From Epiperipatus broadwayi (lineage: Eukaryota > Onychophora > Udeonychophora > Euonychophora > Peripatidae): a stretch of DNA of 64,000 bases. A program made the translations under genes and the position numbers. Under the pieces are notes generated by a model. The model did not search any database. It had not been told where the DNA came from and saw only the letters and a list, made by a program, of their open reading frames with translations. Within the stretch, counting starts at the first letter, position 1. Every line of letters begins with the position of its first letter. The DNA lies in contig JAQFVV010000321.1 of the NCBI GenBank assembly GCA_028023455.1, positions 868,001 through 932,000 of the forward strand. Direction: 5' to 3'. Below, piece after piece: positions 12,141 to 24,240 of this stretch.

Positions 12141-14010
12141 TTGAATCTTTAAGGGCCTAAGTTATTACTCATTTTAGTAATGGTTGTATAAGTTCATACA
12201 ACCTTCTCGATGTTAATCTTTTTAGTATCATTATATAATCTAGTCATTGGTGTTTTATTTTGATAAATATTCTTCACAACATAACAATATCCTGGATCAA
12301 TATCTTGATGTGTTCATAATTTAATCACTGAAGAAATGGTATAGAATCAAATGCTTTTTTATGAAAATTCATATTCATTAGACCTTTCTATAACATCTAT
12401 CAATATATAGTTGTGATCTACTATGCTAAAATTACTTTTTAATGTCAGTTTGTTATTTTGAGGGTTAAAATACTATGTTCTCTAATAGATGAGGAGTAAT
12501 CACAGTGTAAAAATTTTGTATAAACCTAATAAAAGATTAATAGTTCTGTAATTTTTAATATCTTCTTTATCACTTTTTTAAACATTAATGTTATTACTGC
12601 ATTCTTCCAATTATCCTATGCATCTTTATCATTTGCACATTTGGTATATAACTTTGTCAATAGTTTTTTCTATTTCTTTCTTTAAGATATCGATTATTGT
12701 TCCACTGTTTTCTAGAACTTCAATATCTAAAATGCTGGGCAATTCCGAATATATAATACCTATAGAAAATATTGTCTTCTGTTTATTTTCTATTTTCTTA
12801 CAATTCATTACACAACTGTAGAATATATTTCATGATGTCCACTCTGCTTTTAGTCATGGTTCCATTTCCATTTTTTTTATTTTCCTTGCGGAAATTATTT
12901 TCCTTTTAATATCAACATGTTTTACATTTGGGAGACTTCTATTCTTTTTTAGGTTATAGTTTTTCTTAACAATTCACAATTATATTTTCTTGTAAAATCA
13001 TTAACTGTTTTATTACTATTTTCCAAAACTCTAGATATTCAATTTTTCTTATTGAAATTTATATTAATATTCCTTTCTTCAAACATTGTCATGTCTCAGT
13101 ATAAAAATTTAGAAGTAAATTGCTGCTTTTTGTACCCGCTAGCGTTTTTGCGGTTATCAATAGAGTCTCAGTTATTGTCTTATTGATTTCATTTGCATTT
13201 GAATTATCTTCAAAATTTGTTAATATTTTAAAACAATTTTCAAATTTTAATTTAAATTCAATGAAATATTTCCGAATGCTAGGAATATCAATAAGAATAC
13301 AATTTTTCAGGAGAATATTTGTCTCTCTAGTTGTGCCTTAACATGTGTCTTACATTTCACTAATCGATAATCGTTTCCTATATGAAATTTATTAAGAACC
13401 GGATAATCTTAATATATAATTTCTATTGTCAAAATATGATACAATTCTGCACTATCTTCAGCTTTCATATTAATTTTGGGTTATAACTTTTTTTTTAAAA
13501 AAGGATTCATAATATAAAGTCTATATTTTCCAGCAGCTAACTCCACAAGTCTCTGTCCTCTCTTATTTCTATACTTATTACCAAATGTACCCATTACACT
13601 TTTATCTTTCAATCATTTACCAATTCCATCAATATCCATAGAAAAAATCTCTTATTTCTTTACTATGAGAGTTTGTTTGAGCATAAATCTGAATTCTGTT
13701 AATTTGAATTACTAATCATATCATTCAGTCTAATATAACATCAAAATTTATATTATTGTTTTTCCACGTTTTATTTGTATTGAGTACCATTTGATTTTCT
13801 CTTTAGTTATTTGTGTCTTTATATTTTTTTAAATTATATATCCTGTTTTGGAATCAAATATCTTTTTATATATTTGTTATAATTTCACAAAGGCCCATAA
13901 TGTCCTATTTAATATTAGACAGTTATTCTAATTCAGGAAATCTTCCTCCATTTGAAAGTTATCTGCAGTTTGAAGTAACTACTTATCTGGTCATCATCGA
14001 ATAGCAGGCT
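12140..14010 (-). pseudogene. Decayed RTE/BovB-like LINE (endonuclease plus RT)
   Basis: Minus-strand fragments in several frames match the craniofacial development protein 2-like (RTE) polyprotein in the right order. Endonuclease pieces include MGTFGN.YRNKRGQRLVEL near 13505-13598 and IGNDYRLVKCKTH near 13355-13381. The linker has INKTITETLLITAKTLAGTK near 13100-13190. The RT has WKNAV.TLMFKK near 12570-12611, KKAFDSI (motif A) near 12341-12361, and GYCYVVKNIY and KKINIEK near 12190-12290. Stops and frameshifts occur throughout. The 3' third of the RT is missing. It is related to the copies at 18240-19542 and 30470-32560. Short plus-strand open frames here are its antisense. Confidence 0.75.
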
Positions 14011-14214
14011 TGGTTGCTCTGCAATAATAAAATTCTTAGAATATTAAATTTTTTCCACCAACCATCATCTTGGCAAGTGACTTTACAATATCACATGATC
14101 ATTATTTCTTATGCGTGCTTATAACTGTTGTTAAAACAGGCAAAACTCACTATACCTATTGCCACACACAGCAAGCTAGAGTAATCAATGGATGCCAGAA
14201 GACTTGAGCATAAA

Positions 14215-14287
14215 ATCCCCATCTAGTGGCTACTCATCCAATATCCCCAGACTAGTTTCTGGCTTGTGGCCTTCATCAGTGAGGAGC
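14215..14287 (-). ncRNA. Hammerhead-like ribozyme motif, left arm
   Basis: Minus strand: CUGAUGA (14273-14279), GGC-CACAA-GCC hairpin, GAAAC, then CUAGU pairing with ACUAG about 20 nt later, followed by AU and GGGGA that can pair with the CUCC upstream of the core. The expected U at 16.1 is A, and the 10.1/11.1 position is an A-A mismatch, so activity is uncertain. Confidence 0.55.
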
Positions 14288-14687
14288 CTTGGATCTGAGA
14301 TCACTGCACCTAGATCGTAGAATCTAATGCAACCTTCCAGCAGCCACTTTTATCTCCAATTAACTACAAAACTATGAGTCTTAAACTGAATACACCTTAA
14401 TATTTTCAATCCAAGCTCATTAGCTTATATAGTCATATAGTCCTGTCTAATAGGATAGTAGTGGCTATGGTTATTAAAGAACCAAAGACACCAAAATGTA
14501 TAGGTACTAAACTGAGTTCAGATGTATATGACTATATAAGCTAATGAGCTTGGATTGAAAATATTAAGGTGTTTTTAGTTTAAGACTCATAGTTTTGTAG
14601 TTAAATGGAGATAAAAGGTGGCTGCTGGAGGGTTGCATTAGATCCTAAGATCTAGGTGTAGTGCTCTCAGATCCAAGGCTCCTCACT

Positions 14688-14755
14688 GACGAAGGCCACA
14701 AGCCAGAAACTAGTCTGGGGATATTGGATGAGTAGGCACTAGATGGGGATTTTAT
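14688..14755 (+). ncRNA. Hammerhead-like ribozyme motif, right arm
   Basis: Same architecture as the left-arm motif, with CUGACGA instead of CUGAUGA, which still satisfies the CUGANGA core. The stem II hairpin GGC/GCC, GAAAC and the CUAGU/ACUAG stem III are intact. The same deviations at 16.1 and 10.1/11.1 are present. Confidence 0.55.
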
Positions 14756-15036
14756 GCACAAGCCTTCTGGCATCCATTGATTACTCTAGCTTGCTGTGGG
14801 TGGCAATACGTATAGTGAATTTTGCCTGTTTGACTTTACAATATCTTGGAAATGGGAGACATAATTTAGTTTTGTCTGACATGATTGTATAAATATTTAT
14901 TTTAAATTGAGCATTCCCACACGCATTCATCAAAAAAACTCAACTGAAAAGAAAGATATTTTTTTAAACTTAAACTCACTAGTGAAAGATCAAAATTTAG
15001 CTTGCTTCTAATATGAGCAACTCGTCCTTGTACGTT

Positions 15037-15185
15037 TGCTATATGAATAATCATATAATAATAATAACTTTAAGAATATATGGAATGGATATTTGTTATA
15101 TAAACAATCATATAATAATCATCGCTGCGATTTTAAAATAGTGTAGAATGGATATATGCTATACGAATACTCATATAATAATCAC
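15037..15185 (+). repeat. Three imperfect tandem units of about 70 bp
   Basis: Each unit carries a variant of TGCTATATGAATAATCATAT followed by AATAATAA and a GGAATGGATAT block. Confidence 0.6.
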
Positions 15186-15733
15186 AGCAGCAGCAACAAG
15201 ATTCCAATGAGGAATCAAAGGGTCTCCTTTCAATTAATATCAAACTTTTTTCTGCAATCAATTATTGAGTATATTAAACAGTTATCGCAAAAGTATGTGC
15301 AAATGCCAATAGTAATTATAAATAAATACAAAGTCTAAACATAAGCAATTGTCTGAATAGTTGTCGAACAAAAATTTATATTAATGAATTTGAAAATGGA
15401 TATTTAATAAAATAAAATATAGATCCCTTTTTTATTTTTAGGTATAAATGATTTTAGGATATTTAAAAGTAATTATAAAAATGGCGATTTACTTTTTGGA
15501 ATATATTAAAGAAATAAATAATTCCATTCAATTCAAAATGAAAAAAAAGAGAGTAGAAATAATTTCATACATATTATTTCTAGTAAGATAATACGCAGTA
15601 ACAAAATCAAAACATAATGTCATATTATGTCATTGTTGTCAAAGAAAAGTTTTAAAAAACTTTCAATTATGTTAATTTTATAAATCTGTATATACTAAAC
15701 AACAAGATAATGATTTAATTTATCTAATTACAA

Positions 15734-16430
15734 ATGAAAACAAAACTAGGCGTGTCTAATCAGAAGATCACAACATTATTCACAACATTATTAGAGCCCA
15801 AATTCCTGGACTATTTAATAAAAGTGAATCTTGATGCTATGCCCACCAACTGGTTCTTACATCAGAAAAGATTCCTGAACTACATAGATCCTTCCTGCCC
15901 AATCTGCCACAGTCAGGATGAGACCTTTTAGCACATTATATTAACCTGCACAGGCTTCGGACTAGTGAAGCAAATCATAGCCCAAAATTCAGCAATTGAT
16001 TATTATAAAACCCTCTCCATTAAATATTGCATTAAGGAGATTTTCCCATCATAAGAATCTAGACCTTCATTACATATTCCATATGGATTACCCGATGCAA
16101 AATAATATTCAACATCCCACAACAAAATGCCCTTGCAATTTTCTTTGGATCCTTCAGAAAAATCCAAAGTAAAGACAAAATTCTCTCTACTAAGTTTATC
16201 TATGAGAATACATGGAAACTTTTCAAGATTCCCAGTGACTAAAGTTCCCAATTCTCTCACGCTATCTCTGCGGAACCATAAAAAAAAAAACTTTCTCTTC
16301 ATCTAGATTTGACAAAAGCATCAACACTTATAGTTCTAGTCCCCAAGTAAGAACCTCCTGTTGACACATGCTCTCATCTGAACATCACAGTTTGTAACCA
16401 TATATTTCACTAATAAAGTTTCTTTGAAAA
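15734..16430 (+). pseudogene. LINE reverse-transcriptase C-terminal tail and 3' UTR
   Basis: A 65-codon frame ends in SCPICHSQDETF, then a stop, then HIILTC in the same frame. C-x2-C...H-x4-C is the zinc-binding tail found at the C-terminus of many LINE polyproteins. The upstream text (FLDYLIKVNLDAMPTNWFLH) also fits the region before that tail. The following stretch lacks coding signal and has an AATAAA at 16411, so it may be the element's 3' UTR. The 99-codon minus-strand frame at 16003-16302 is taken as antisense. Confidence 0.5.
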
Positions 16431-18239
16431 TAATTACAGCAAATTGTTTGCCGCATCTAGAACAATTAAATTAGTTGAATTTCAACAATTCATTTGTTGT
16501 TTAGTATGTAGATAAAAACAAAATATGTAGGAAAAACCATTATGGATTATTAAATAATTGGGGGTCAGATATAAAAAATATTTATAAAATAAATATTTTA
16601 CAAATAGAATTTGTTCTGGCAAAAAAAAATTTGAAAAAAGAAAATAATATAATAAAAAGTAAATCTATTAATAATGACTACCTAAAGAAAACTTGGAGTT
16701 TATGATTAAACTATACTGGAATATATTTTGATCTCAATATGTATTTACTCTATATTTTCTTTTCATTTTAATTTCTGCTTTTAAATATTGTGGGGAGTTA
16801 TCAAAGCCATTCTGCAAAAACTAATCAATAAAATTTGATTATAAAAAAAGTATAAAATACTAAAGTACAAATTAATTTTAAATTACATATTTTTTTATTT
16901 CTTTTTCAAAACAAACAAAAAGATAGGGTCAATTTTAGTACTCAATTTTATTATAAATTACTCTTTTTTTCATACAAAACAACATAAATTATAAAAAAAT
17001 GTGTTATTTTATAAATAGTAAAAATGAACTTAATATAATATAAGGACTAGTAACAGAAGAGAAAAAAAGGGTAAAATGAATGGTTTTTATATGTGGCAAT
17101 AAAGAGAATGAACTTCTCAAAATAGATTAAAAAAGGATCCACTTCACTACTGTTTTGTTAATATATTTTCCAGTATATGCCATCCAAATGAGTCTGTAAC
17201 AAATTCTGGTACTGTGTCTCTCATCTCAATTTGATAGACTCAACATGGGCATTGCAAATTCAGTATAAATTCCACCTTGGCATTCTTCATTCTCGCATTT
17301 TAGATTCAACTTCATTCAGAAGATCTTTCTGCCAAAAAATGTCAATGCAGTATCTTCACTTATAATTATTTGCCTATAAAAATTATTTAAAAACATGTTT
17401 ACAGTGGGTAACAATATAGAACTCACCAAGTGGAAATTTACTTTACTTAAAACATGTAGCATTTTGAAATCATTAAGTCTTTTTCTTAATTAATTAGAAA
17501 ACACAGATCTTTTTCACCATTTTTTTTTTTGCTTTTGTTTGTCCCTTTTCCCATCATGAGGGCTTTTTACCTACACCCCCTAGGCCAGAAACAATAACAT
17601 CTGTGAAAAAATAATCATTGAATTATATTTATTTTGAACCTACTTTATAAAAATCATCTAACACTCATCCATGAACATCTTATACATTCTGAGACTATAT
17701 TATAAATTCAAACAACATTTTATTACTGTAAATATACATAACTTTTTTAAAATGAAATAAAACTATTTAACATTACACAAAAATGTCCTACTTTTCAAAA
17801 ATGAATTAGCATAAATGTTCTTATTTTTGATATTATTTAAATATAGGTAAATATTGTAAAAGTACAAATCTAGGTTCCACTATTTGCATCGGTATTTTTA
17901 CATTATCTTACAAAAATTAAAAACACTTCTTAATGTTACAGGGAAAATATATTTTTCAAATATAGAATACATTATGTGTAAATCTTCAATTTAATGAATA
18001 GGTTTTCATATGGTTTTGTGATTCCACACAATAAGTCAAAGCATAAACAGACGCAAAAAGTAAATATAGATCGTTTAATACATTGGTACCTATATTTCTT
18101 AATTCAATGTGAGCATATTTAATTATATCTAATAACTAAATTTACACACACACACAAAAACTTTTACTGTAATAAATTTGAATTTATATTAACTTTTTTT
18201 TCAAAGGAGTAAAAAAGTTTTTTTAAATAAAATATAACT
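16431..18239. other. Unassigned AT-rich stretch
   Basis: Nothing firm. On the minus strand near 17160-17350 two short pieces (MRDTVPEFVTDSFGWH and VEFILNLQCP) look somewhat protein-like, but they are interrupted by a stop and have no recognised family. Confidence 0.35.
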
Positions 18240-19542
18240 CTACATATAATAAATAATATTTCTAGTACCATTTGCACAAACATTCATTCTACCTTATCGG
18301 GCAACTATCAGCCTTACAAAAAATTTTATCAAGATAATCATAACTCATCTACATGTGGATTTCCACCAACCAAGAAAACAAGATGGATTTAAAAGTGGTT
18401 TTAGTACAATAGTTCATATCCAGGTATTGAGAGGTTATAGAAAGGACAAATGAATATGAGTTATATTATGCTTTGGATTTGTAGATTATGAAAAGGCATT
18501 TGATTCTATAAACAAATTTCTTCAGTGGTTAAAGCATTGGATCATCAATGTATAGATCAAGGATATTGTTATATTTTAAAAAATATTTATAAAAATGCAA
18601 TAGCAACAATTAGATCACATAATGGTACTGGGAAAATCAACATTGAAAAAGATGTAAGACAGGGTGACTCCATGTCTCCAAAACTTTTTACAACAGTGCT
18701 GCAAGAAGTATTTTGTGGATTAAAATGGGAAGCTAAAGGAGTGAAAGTACATGGAGATTATTTAAGTCATTTAGATTCTGCAGATAAAGTAGTTGTTTTT
18801 GCAAATAATGCTTTAGAGCTGCAGGAAATGTTGCAGGAGTTATCAGATGAAAGTAGGAAACTAGAACTAAAGATAAATGTTAAAAATATTAAAGTAATGT
18901 TTAATGGATTTTCTCAAAATATGAAAATAAAGATTGATTACAATGAGTTAGAAGAAGTTAACAGTTACAAATACCTTAATCAGATTATTAATACATATGG
19001 AAACATAATGGATGAAATTAATCATAGAATTAAACTTGGTTGGAGTGCCTTTGGTAGAAATAACTTGATACTAAAAGAAAATATGCCTATGTGTTTGAAG
19101 AGGAAGGTTTTTAATAAATGTGTTTTACCAGTTCTTACTTATGGATCTGAGACTTGGTACTTAATAGAATAGCAATACAGAGACTTCAGACCACTCAAAG
19201 ATGCATGTTGGGAGTAACAAGAAGAGATCAAAAACACAATATATGGGTAAGAGAACAAACAGTTGTTACTGACCTCATTGAAAAAATTAAAAAACTGAAG
19301 TGGAGTTGGGCTGAACATATTTCTAGAAGAGATGATAATATATGGATAATTGAAATCTTAAACTGGTTTCCAAGATATTATAAAAGATCCAGAAAAAGAC
19401 CACATGTGAGATAGATGGATGAAATAAGAAAGTGTGCAGGTATGAAAAAGAAAAGCTAAAGATAAAAAAATCGATTGAACTTGGAGAGATCTTCATCCTG
19501 CAATGGATTGATAATGGTTGATAATGATGATGATGATAATGA
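18240..19542 (+). pseudogene. RTE/BovB-like LINE, RT domain to 3' end
   Basis: Best preserved RTE copy. A broken 5' part (18300-18520) has QPRKQDGFKSGFST and the motif A region FVDYEKAFDSI in another frame. A 215-codon open stretch (18525-19172) follows with GYCYILKNIYKNA, DVRQGDSMSPKLFT (motif B), the motif C region, and VMFNGFSQNMKIKID and RKVFNKCVLPVLTYGSETW near its end. A third frame (19154-19414) continues with RLQTTQRCMLGVTRRDQKHN and LKWSWAEHISRRDDN. Motif C, normally FADD, reads SADK, so the polymerase is dead. There is no real ATG; the open frame begins at GTG. The 3' end has a GATGATGAT tail typical of RTE elements. Confidence 0.85.
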
Positions 19543-19636
19543 TCATTTCTAGTATATCATTTCAGCATAAATTAAGATATTTTTCTATTTGTTTTTATTA
19601 ATTACTAATAAAAACATAAAAAGTAAAAAAATAAAT

Positions 19637-22373
19637 GGTTGTCATCTGATCCTTCGTGTCAGCCGCTAGAGGCGCTATTTCTAGCTAAATTTCTAGAAAT
19701 ATGCCGTTTCCACAGCCACACCCAAGCCTTTAAGCATTCTTTCTAAAATAAATCCTAGAAAAATTGTTAACTTGGAGTTAAGTCTACTTTCTACGCTAAA
19801 AGGTAGAGTGTTAACTCGGAGTTAAGTCTTCTTTCTATGATAAAATCTAGAAAGAGTGTTAACTCGGCTTAGCGGCTAACAGTGTGGCTTTTTCCAATGC
19901 TAAAAGCAGAAGAAGATGCCATAGTTGTTTGTGTCATGCACTATATCGTAATGCTGTGTTATGTATTTTATGTAACAATATCATATGAGGGTGTGTTAAT
20001 GTGATCATGTCAAAATTATTTAAATTTTCATTGGTGCCTTTTTTTTAAGACGAATTGATGTACTGTTACATTTTATCAATTTTAACAGTAGTGATTGTTC
20101 CTCATAAATTTGTATTCCTCCTAAATTTTCGATTAGGGTGGGGTAGCATAAAATTTTAAAAATCATACTTTGATCACGTTTTAGCGAGAAATTTTCCGAG
20201 ACAAAAAGTATGGCTAATTCTCACAACAGAAAACTTGAAAAGATGGGAATTTCCAGACATGGAAGCTGGCGCTGGAATATTTCTACAGCAGAAAAAAACA
20301 TCCTGCTACTGAAAGAAAAGATTGGATTGTGCGGCAAATATATGCAGATTTGAGATCCAAAAACATCTGCCGATGGCAATGTTCACTTCATAAAGGCAAG
20401 CTTGTTTGAAGGATTCTAAATGACCTTCATCAAATGTCAAAAGTAAAAGAAGTAACTTCAATTTTTATTTAAACGTACATTCCTTCTTCTCCCAATAATT
20501 GTTGTCATCGGCAATCAAATGTAAAATAAAAAAAGTAACTAAAATTTTTATTTAAACATAGCCCCAAAAACCCCTCTTCTCCCAATAATTGCTGTCATCG
20601 GCAATCAAATGGTCAAATAAAAGGAACATCAATTATTTTTTAATCATATATCAAAAAAACAAAAAACCCTCCCACTAATTGTCGGCGGCAATCAAATGTA
20701 AACCAATCAAAGTAAGACAGTAAATTATTAGTTAAACATAACCCAAATTACTATTTGAACATACGCCGAAAAAGACCCATTCTTGTCAATCAAAATTAAA
20801 GAAAGCTAGACTATTATTGTCCCATTGTCAAATCGAATATTATTTGGGAAAACCTAAATAATTTATAAATGAAAAAAAAAAGAAAGTCAAATCGGTTTTC
20901 AATCAAATGGTAACCGATAAAAGTCACTTAAATTTTGATTTAAACATACACACAAACAAAAAAAAATACAAAACCCTTTCTCCCAATAATTGTTGTCGAC
21001 AATAAAATGTAAAAAATAAAAGGAATGTACAATTATTCTTTAATTGTAAACAAAAACACCCCTCCCACTAATTGTTGATGGCAATCAAATGTAAAGCACT
21101 AAAAATAAGGTAAACCGATTATTTTTTAAACGTAACCCAAATTACTATTTGAACATACACCAAAAAAAGACCCACTCTTGTCAATAAAAATGAAAGAAAA
21201 CCACAACAACTATTATTATCTCATTGTCAAAAATATTAGGTTTTGGGCAAACCAAAACCATAATTTATAAACGCAAAAAAAAAGAAAGTCAAAACCGTTG
21301 TCAATCAAATATAACCGATAAAAGTAACTTCAATTTTGATTTAAACATACACAAAAAACAACCTCTTTAGCTCCCAATAATTGTTGTCAGCAATCAAATG
21401 TAAAATAAAAGGAAGGTAAATTAGTATTTAATCATCACCCAAAATCACCCACCCCTCTCACTAATTATTGTCAGCAATCAAATGTACACCACTACTAAAA
21501 GTAACATAAACTACTATTCTTTAAATGGTTACACCCCTTCTCCCAATAACTGTTGTCTACAATTGTACACACAAAAAAACACCCCTCCCAATAACCAGTG
21601 TTGGCAATCAAATGTAAACCAATCAAAGTAAGACTGCAACTTATTATTTAAATGTAACCCAAATTACTATTTGAATCTACACCAAAAAAATACCTGCTCT
21701 TGTCAATAAAAATTAAACACACAACAACTATTATTGTCCCATTGTCAAAAATATTTATTTGTAGAACCAAAACCAAATTTATAAATGAAAGGAAGTCAAA
21801 TCAGTCATCAATCAAATGTAAACCGATAAAAGTAAAGGTTTTAATTTTTATTTAAACATCACACACACACACGGAAAAAAAACAACACTTCTCCCAATAA
21901 TTGTTGTCGGCAATCAAATGTAAACCTATCAAAGTAACATAAATTATTATTTAATCGTACACAAAAAAAATCCTCCCACTAATTGTTGTCGGCAATCAAA
22001 TGTAAACCTATCAAAGTAACATAAATTATTATTTAAAGATCCATCAAAAAAAACCATTCTCTCTTGAATTTTGTCAATCCAATTTTACAAAAACAGTAAT
22101 ACTATTTAAAAAAATACAAATTACTATTTAAACACACACCAAAAAAGACCCTTTGGTAAAAAAAAAAAATTAAAGAAAAACAACTATTATTATCCCATCA
22201 TCAAAAATATTATTTGGGAAAAATAATCCAGAAACGAAAGAAAGTAAACTTTGTAAACAAACAAAAAAAATCAATATTAATAGAGAATTGCTAGCCCGGG
22301 AATGTTATATTAATGTGTTTTTTGGTTAGAAATCACGCCTCAAGTGGCTGACATGAAGAATCAGATGAGAACC
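19637..22373. mobile_element. Non-autonomous DNA transposon E1, 8-bp TSD AAATAAAT
   Basis: The termini are inverted: GGTTGTCATCTGATCCTTCG on the left, and the reverse complement of the right end reads GGTTCTCATCTGATTCTTCA. Similarity continues for about 55 bp (GTCAGCCGCTAGAGGCG versus GTCAGCCACTTGAGGCG). The element is flanked by a perfect duplication, AAATAAAT, at 19629-19636 and 22374-22381. An 8-bp duplication fits hAT, P or Merlin. No transposase frame is present. The left subterminal block (19650-19930) holds repeated TTAACTCGGAGTTAAGTC and CTAGAAA motifs; the rest is a tandem array. Confidence 0.85.
20440..22270 (+). repeat. Complex tandem array inside E1
   Basis: A phrase like CCCAATAATTGTTGTCGGCA followed by ATCAAATGTAAA recurs every 80-110 bp and is organised into larger blocks of about 400-500 bp. 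The blocks also contain ACCCAAATTACTATTTGAAC and TATTATTGTCCCATTGTCAA. Copies are diverged, and the T-poor, A/C-rich strand bias is strong. Confidence 0.75.
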
Positions 22374-22381
22374 AAATAAAT

Positions 22382-23284
22382 TATATATAAAAAATTAAAA
22401 AAATTTAAATAAAAATTTATAATTAATAAAATTACATTTTATAGAATAAAAAATATTTAAAAAGATCAAAAGAAGTATCATTAAAAACAATTTACAAATG
22501 AATTAAATCATTCTACTATCATAAAATAATAGATTTCAATAATATAAAAGGAATATATAGAATGAAATATTTTAAACACATTAAATAACACAACAAACTT
22601 AAGAATAACTAAAAATGAATTAAAAGCTTGATAAAATGAAACTTAAAATATTCAAAAGTATTTTCATTTAAAAGTTATAAACATTTACAATATGAAGATA
22701 ATTAAATGTGGGAAATCATATTAAAAAAAGAATAGTAAAAAATATTTATATATAAAAATAAAATAAAAAAACAAATAAAATAAATGGTCAAAAATATATG
22801 CATAAAAATTTCTAAATACAATTAATAAAAAATTTATTTAATTAAAATAATGGATATTTTTGAATAAATAAGTAAAATAAACTCTTAAGAACAAATGCAA
22901 ATTTTTAATCAGATTTGTCTAATTCTAAAAATAAGCATATAAACAAAAAAATACACAATAAAAGATTTTAATATCTAGAACTTTGAAATATTACAAATAT
23001 GTTAAATTTGATAAAGAATTTAGAAAAATGTTAAAATTGCTATATAGAATGGCTAAATTATAGAAAATAAACAAAACTAAACTTAATTAGAAATTAAAAA
23101 AAAAAACTAGTAAAATCAAAAAAGTAATTGGTTTTAGCAAAAAAATGAAATTTACTAAAACATATCAAAGCAATTAATGAACATAAAAATATAAAAACAT
23201 TGAAAAAAGATAATAGTGTATAATAAAGTAGCATAAAAAAGGAAAGATTAATGTGTAAATAAAAATATTGTTGTGTAGTGACAT
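22382..23284. other. A-rich, very low-GC stretch
   Basis: A strongly A-biased plus strand with no coding frame, repeat unit or hairpin that I can support. It may be heavily decayed element sequence. Confidence 0.35.
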
Positions 23285-23385
23285 ATCATTTGATATAATA
23301 TTAATATCACCTATGTTCTTTATAACTTTACTTTTTACAATGCTTTTTACAACCCACTGTTGACAGTTTCAATTGATCCAGCAAT
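23285..23385 (-). ncRNA. PLE-type hammerhead-like terminal fragment, copy 1
   Basis: On the minus strand: ATTGCTGGATCAATTGAAAC, then TGTCAACAGTGGGTTGTAAA, AGCATTGTAAAAAGTAAAG and GATATTAATATTATAT. The same string occurs on the plus strand at 28488-28600. The GAAAC of the core is kept here. The 5' CUGANGA half is lost. Confidence 0.5.
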
Positions 23386-23536
23386 AAAACATAAAATAAT
23401 TAAAAAAGCACGTCATATATTATGTGACATTACTTTTATAAGCTTGTAGTTACAAAAATGCAATACAGAGAGCATGCCAATAGCTTAAACAAACTCTTAA
23501 TTAGTAAGTGCTGTATGAGAAAATATTTAAAATATC
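23386..23536 (-). mobile_element. Retrozyme-like unit, left part interrupted by E2
   Basis: The reverse complement of this stretch matches the 3' part of the units at 25.9-26.7 kb: the AATTAAAAAAGC.CGTCATAT, TTACAAAAATGCAATACAG and GAGAAAATATTTAAAAT blocks. The match continues at 25401 directly after transposon E2, showing that E2 split this unit. Confidence 0.75.
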
Positions 23537-23689
23537 AGTTGTATTCTCATTCTTGGTGTTTGCCTTAAGATGGTGTTGATGCTAATCAAAAACATATACA
23601 TATAACGATTCCGGGCCGGACCTAAATGATTGATTTGATCTAAAAAGATCTGATTTCTTAGATTTGTAATAAAATATTCTGCTAACTGA

Positions 23690-24240
23690 TACTATTAAAT
23701 GATGTTAGTATTTTTTCATTTTTGTAAATGTTTATTAATTTTATTTTGTTTTTGACTTTGTGTGTGTGTGTCTTTAAAGTTACGGTGTTTTTCTAATTTT
23801 TTTTTTTTTTTTGACTTTACGTGTGTCTTTTTAAAGTTACGGTCTTTTTTTTTTTACAAGAGTAAATCAATAATTTTATTCAAAAGCAAGATGTAATAAG
23901 TAAATGTTTATTAATCTTAGATTGTTTTTGAGTTTGTGTGTCTTTAAAGTTACGGGGCTTTTTCGAATTTTTTTTTACTTTAGGTGTGTCTTTTTAAAGT
24001 TACAGTATTTTTTTGCAAGAGTAAATCAATAATTTGATTCAAAAGCAAGATGTAATAAGTCAATGTTTATCAATCTTAGAGTGTTTTTGAGTTTGTGTAT
24101 GTGTGTGTGTCTTTAAAGGTACGGGGCTTTTTTTCATTTTTTTGGGGACTTTAGGTGTGTCTTTTTTTTAAAGTTACAGTATTTTTGGTCAAGAGTAAAT
24201 CAATCATTTTATTAAAAAAGCAAGACGTAATTCTAAATCT
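23690..24240 (+). repeat. Tandem array a inside E2, unit about 165-180 bp
   Basis: About three diverged units carry GTGTGTCTTTAAAGTTACGG, a T-run, GACTTTA.GTGTGTC, CAAGAGTAAATCAATAATTT and AAGCAAGATGTAATAAGT in a fixed order. Confidence 0.75.

Larger units (their letters stand above)
14134..14831. mobile_element. Foldback element with about 305-bp arms, hammerhead-like core in each arm
   Basis: Left (14134-14440) and right (14520-14831) arms are about 90% reverse complements across a spacer of about 80 bp. Ends read AAACAGGCAAAACTCACTAT. Each arm carries, in its own sense, CUGAYGA, a GGC/GCC hairpin, GAAAC, and CUAGU...ACUAG. The single-copy element at 62039-62250 shares the same interior, so this looks like an inverted dimer of a small transposable unit. 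Confidence 0.8.

Noticed and set aside
12588-13341. Plus-strand frames of 77 and 73 codons
   Set aside because: Antisense to the minus-strand RTE pseudogene.
16003-16302. 99-codon minus-strand frame
   Set aside because: Lies downstream of and antisense to a LINE tail; no recognisable motif; length is near what chance allows in one window of this size.
20440-22270. CRISPR-like array
   Set aside because: Repeats recur with variable spacing, are diverged, have no constant-length unique spacers, and lie inside a eukaryotic transposon.
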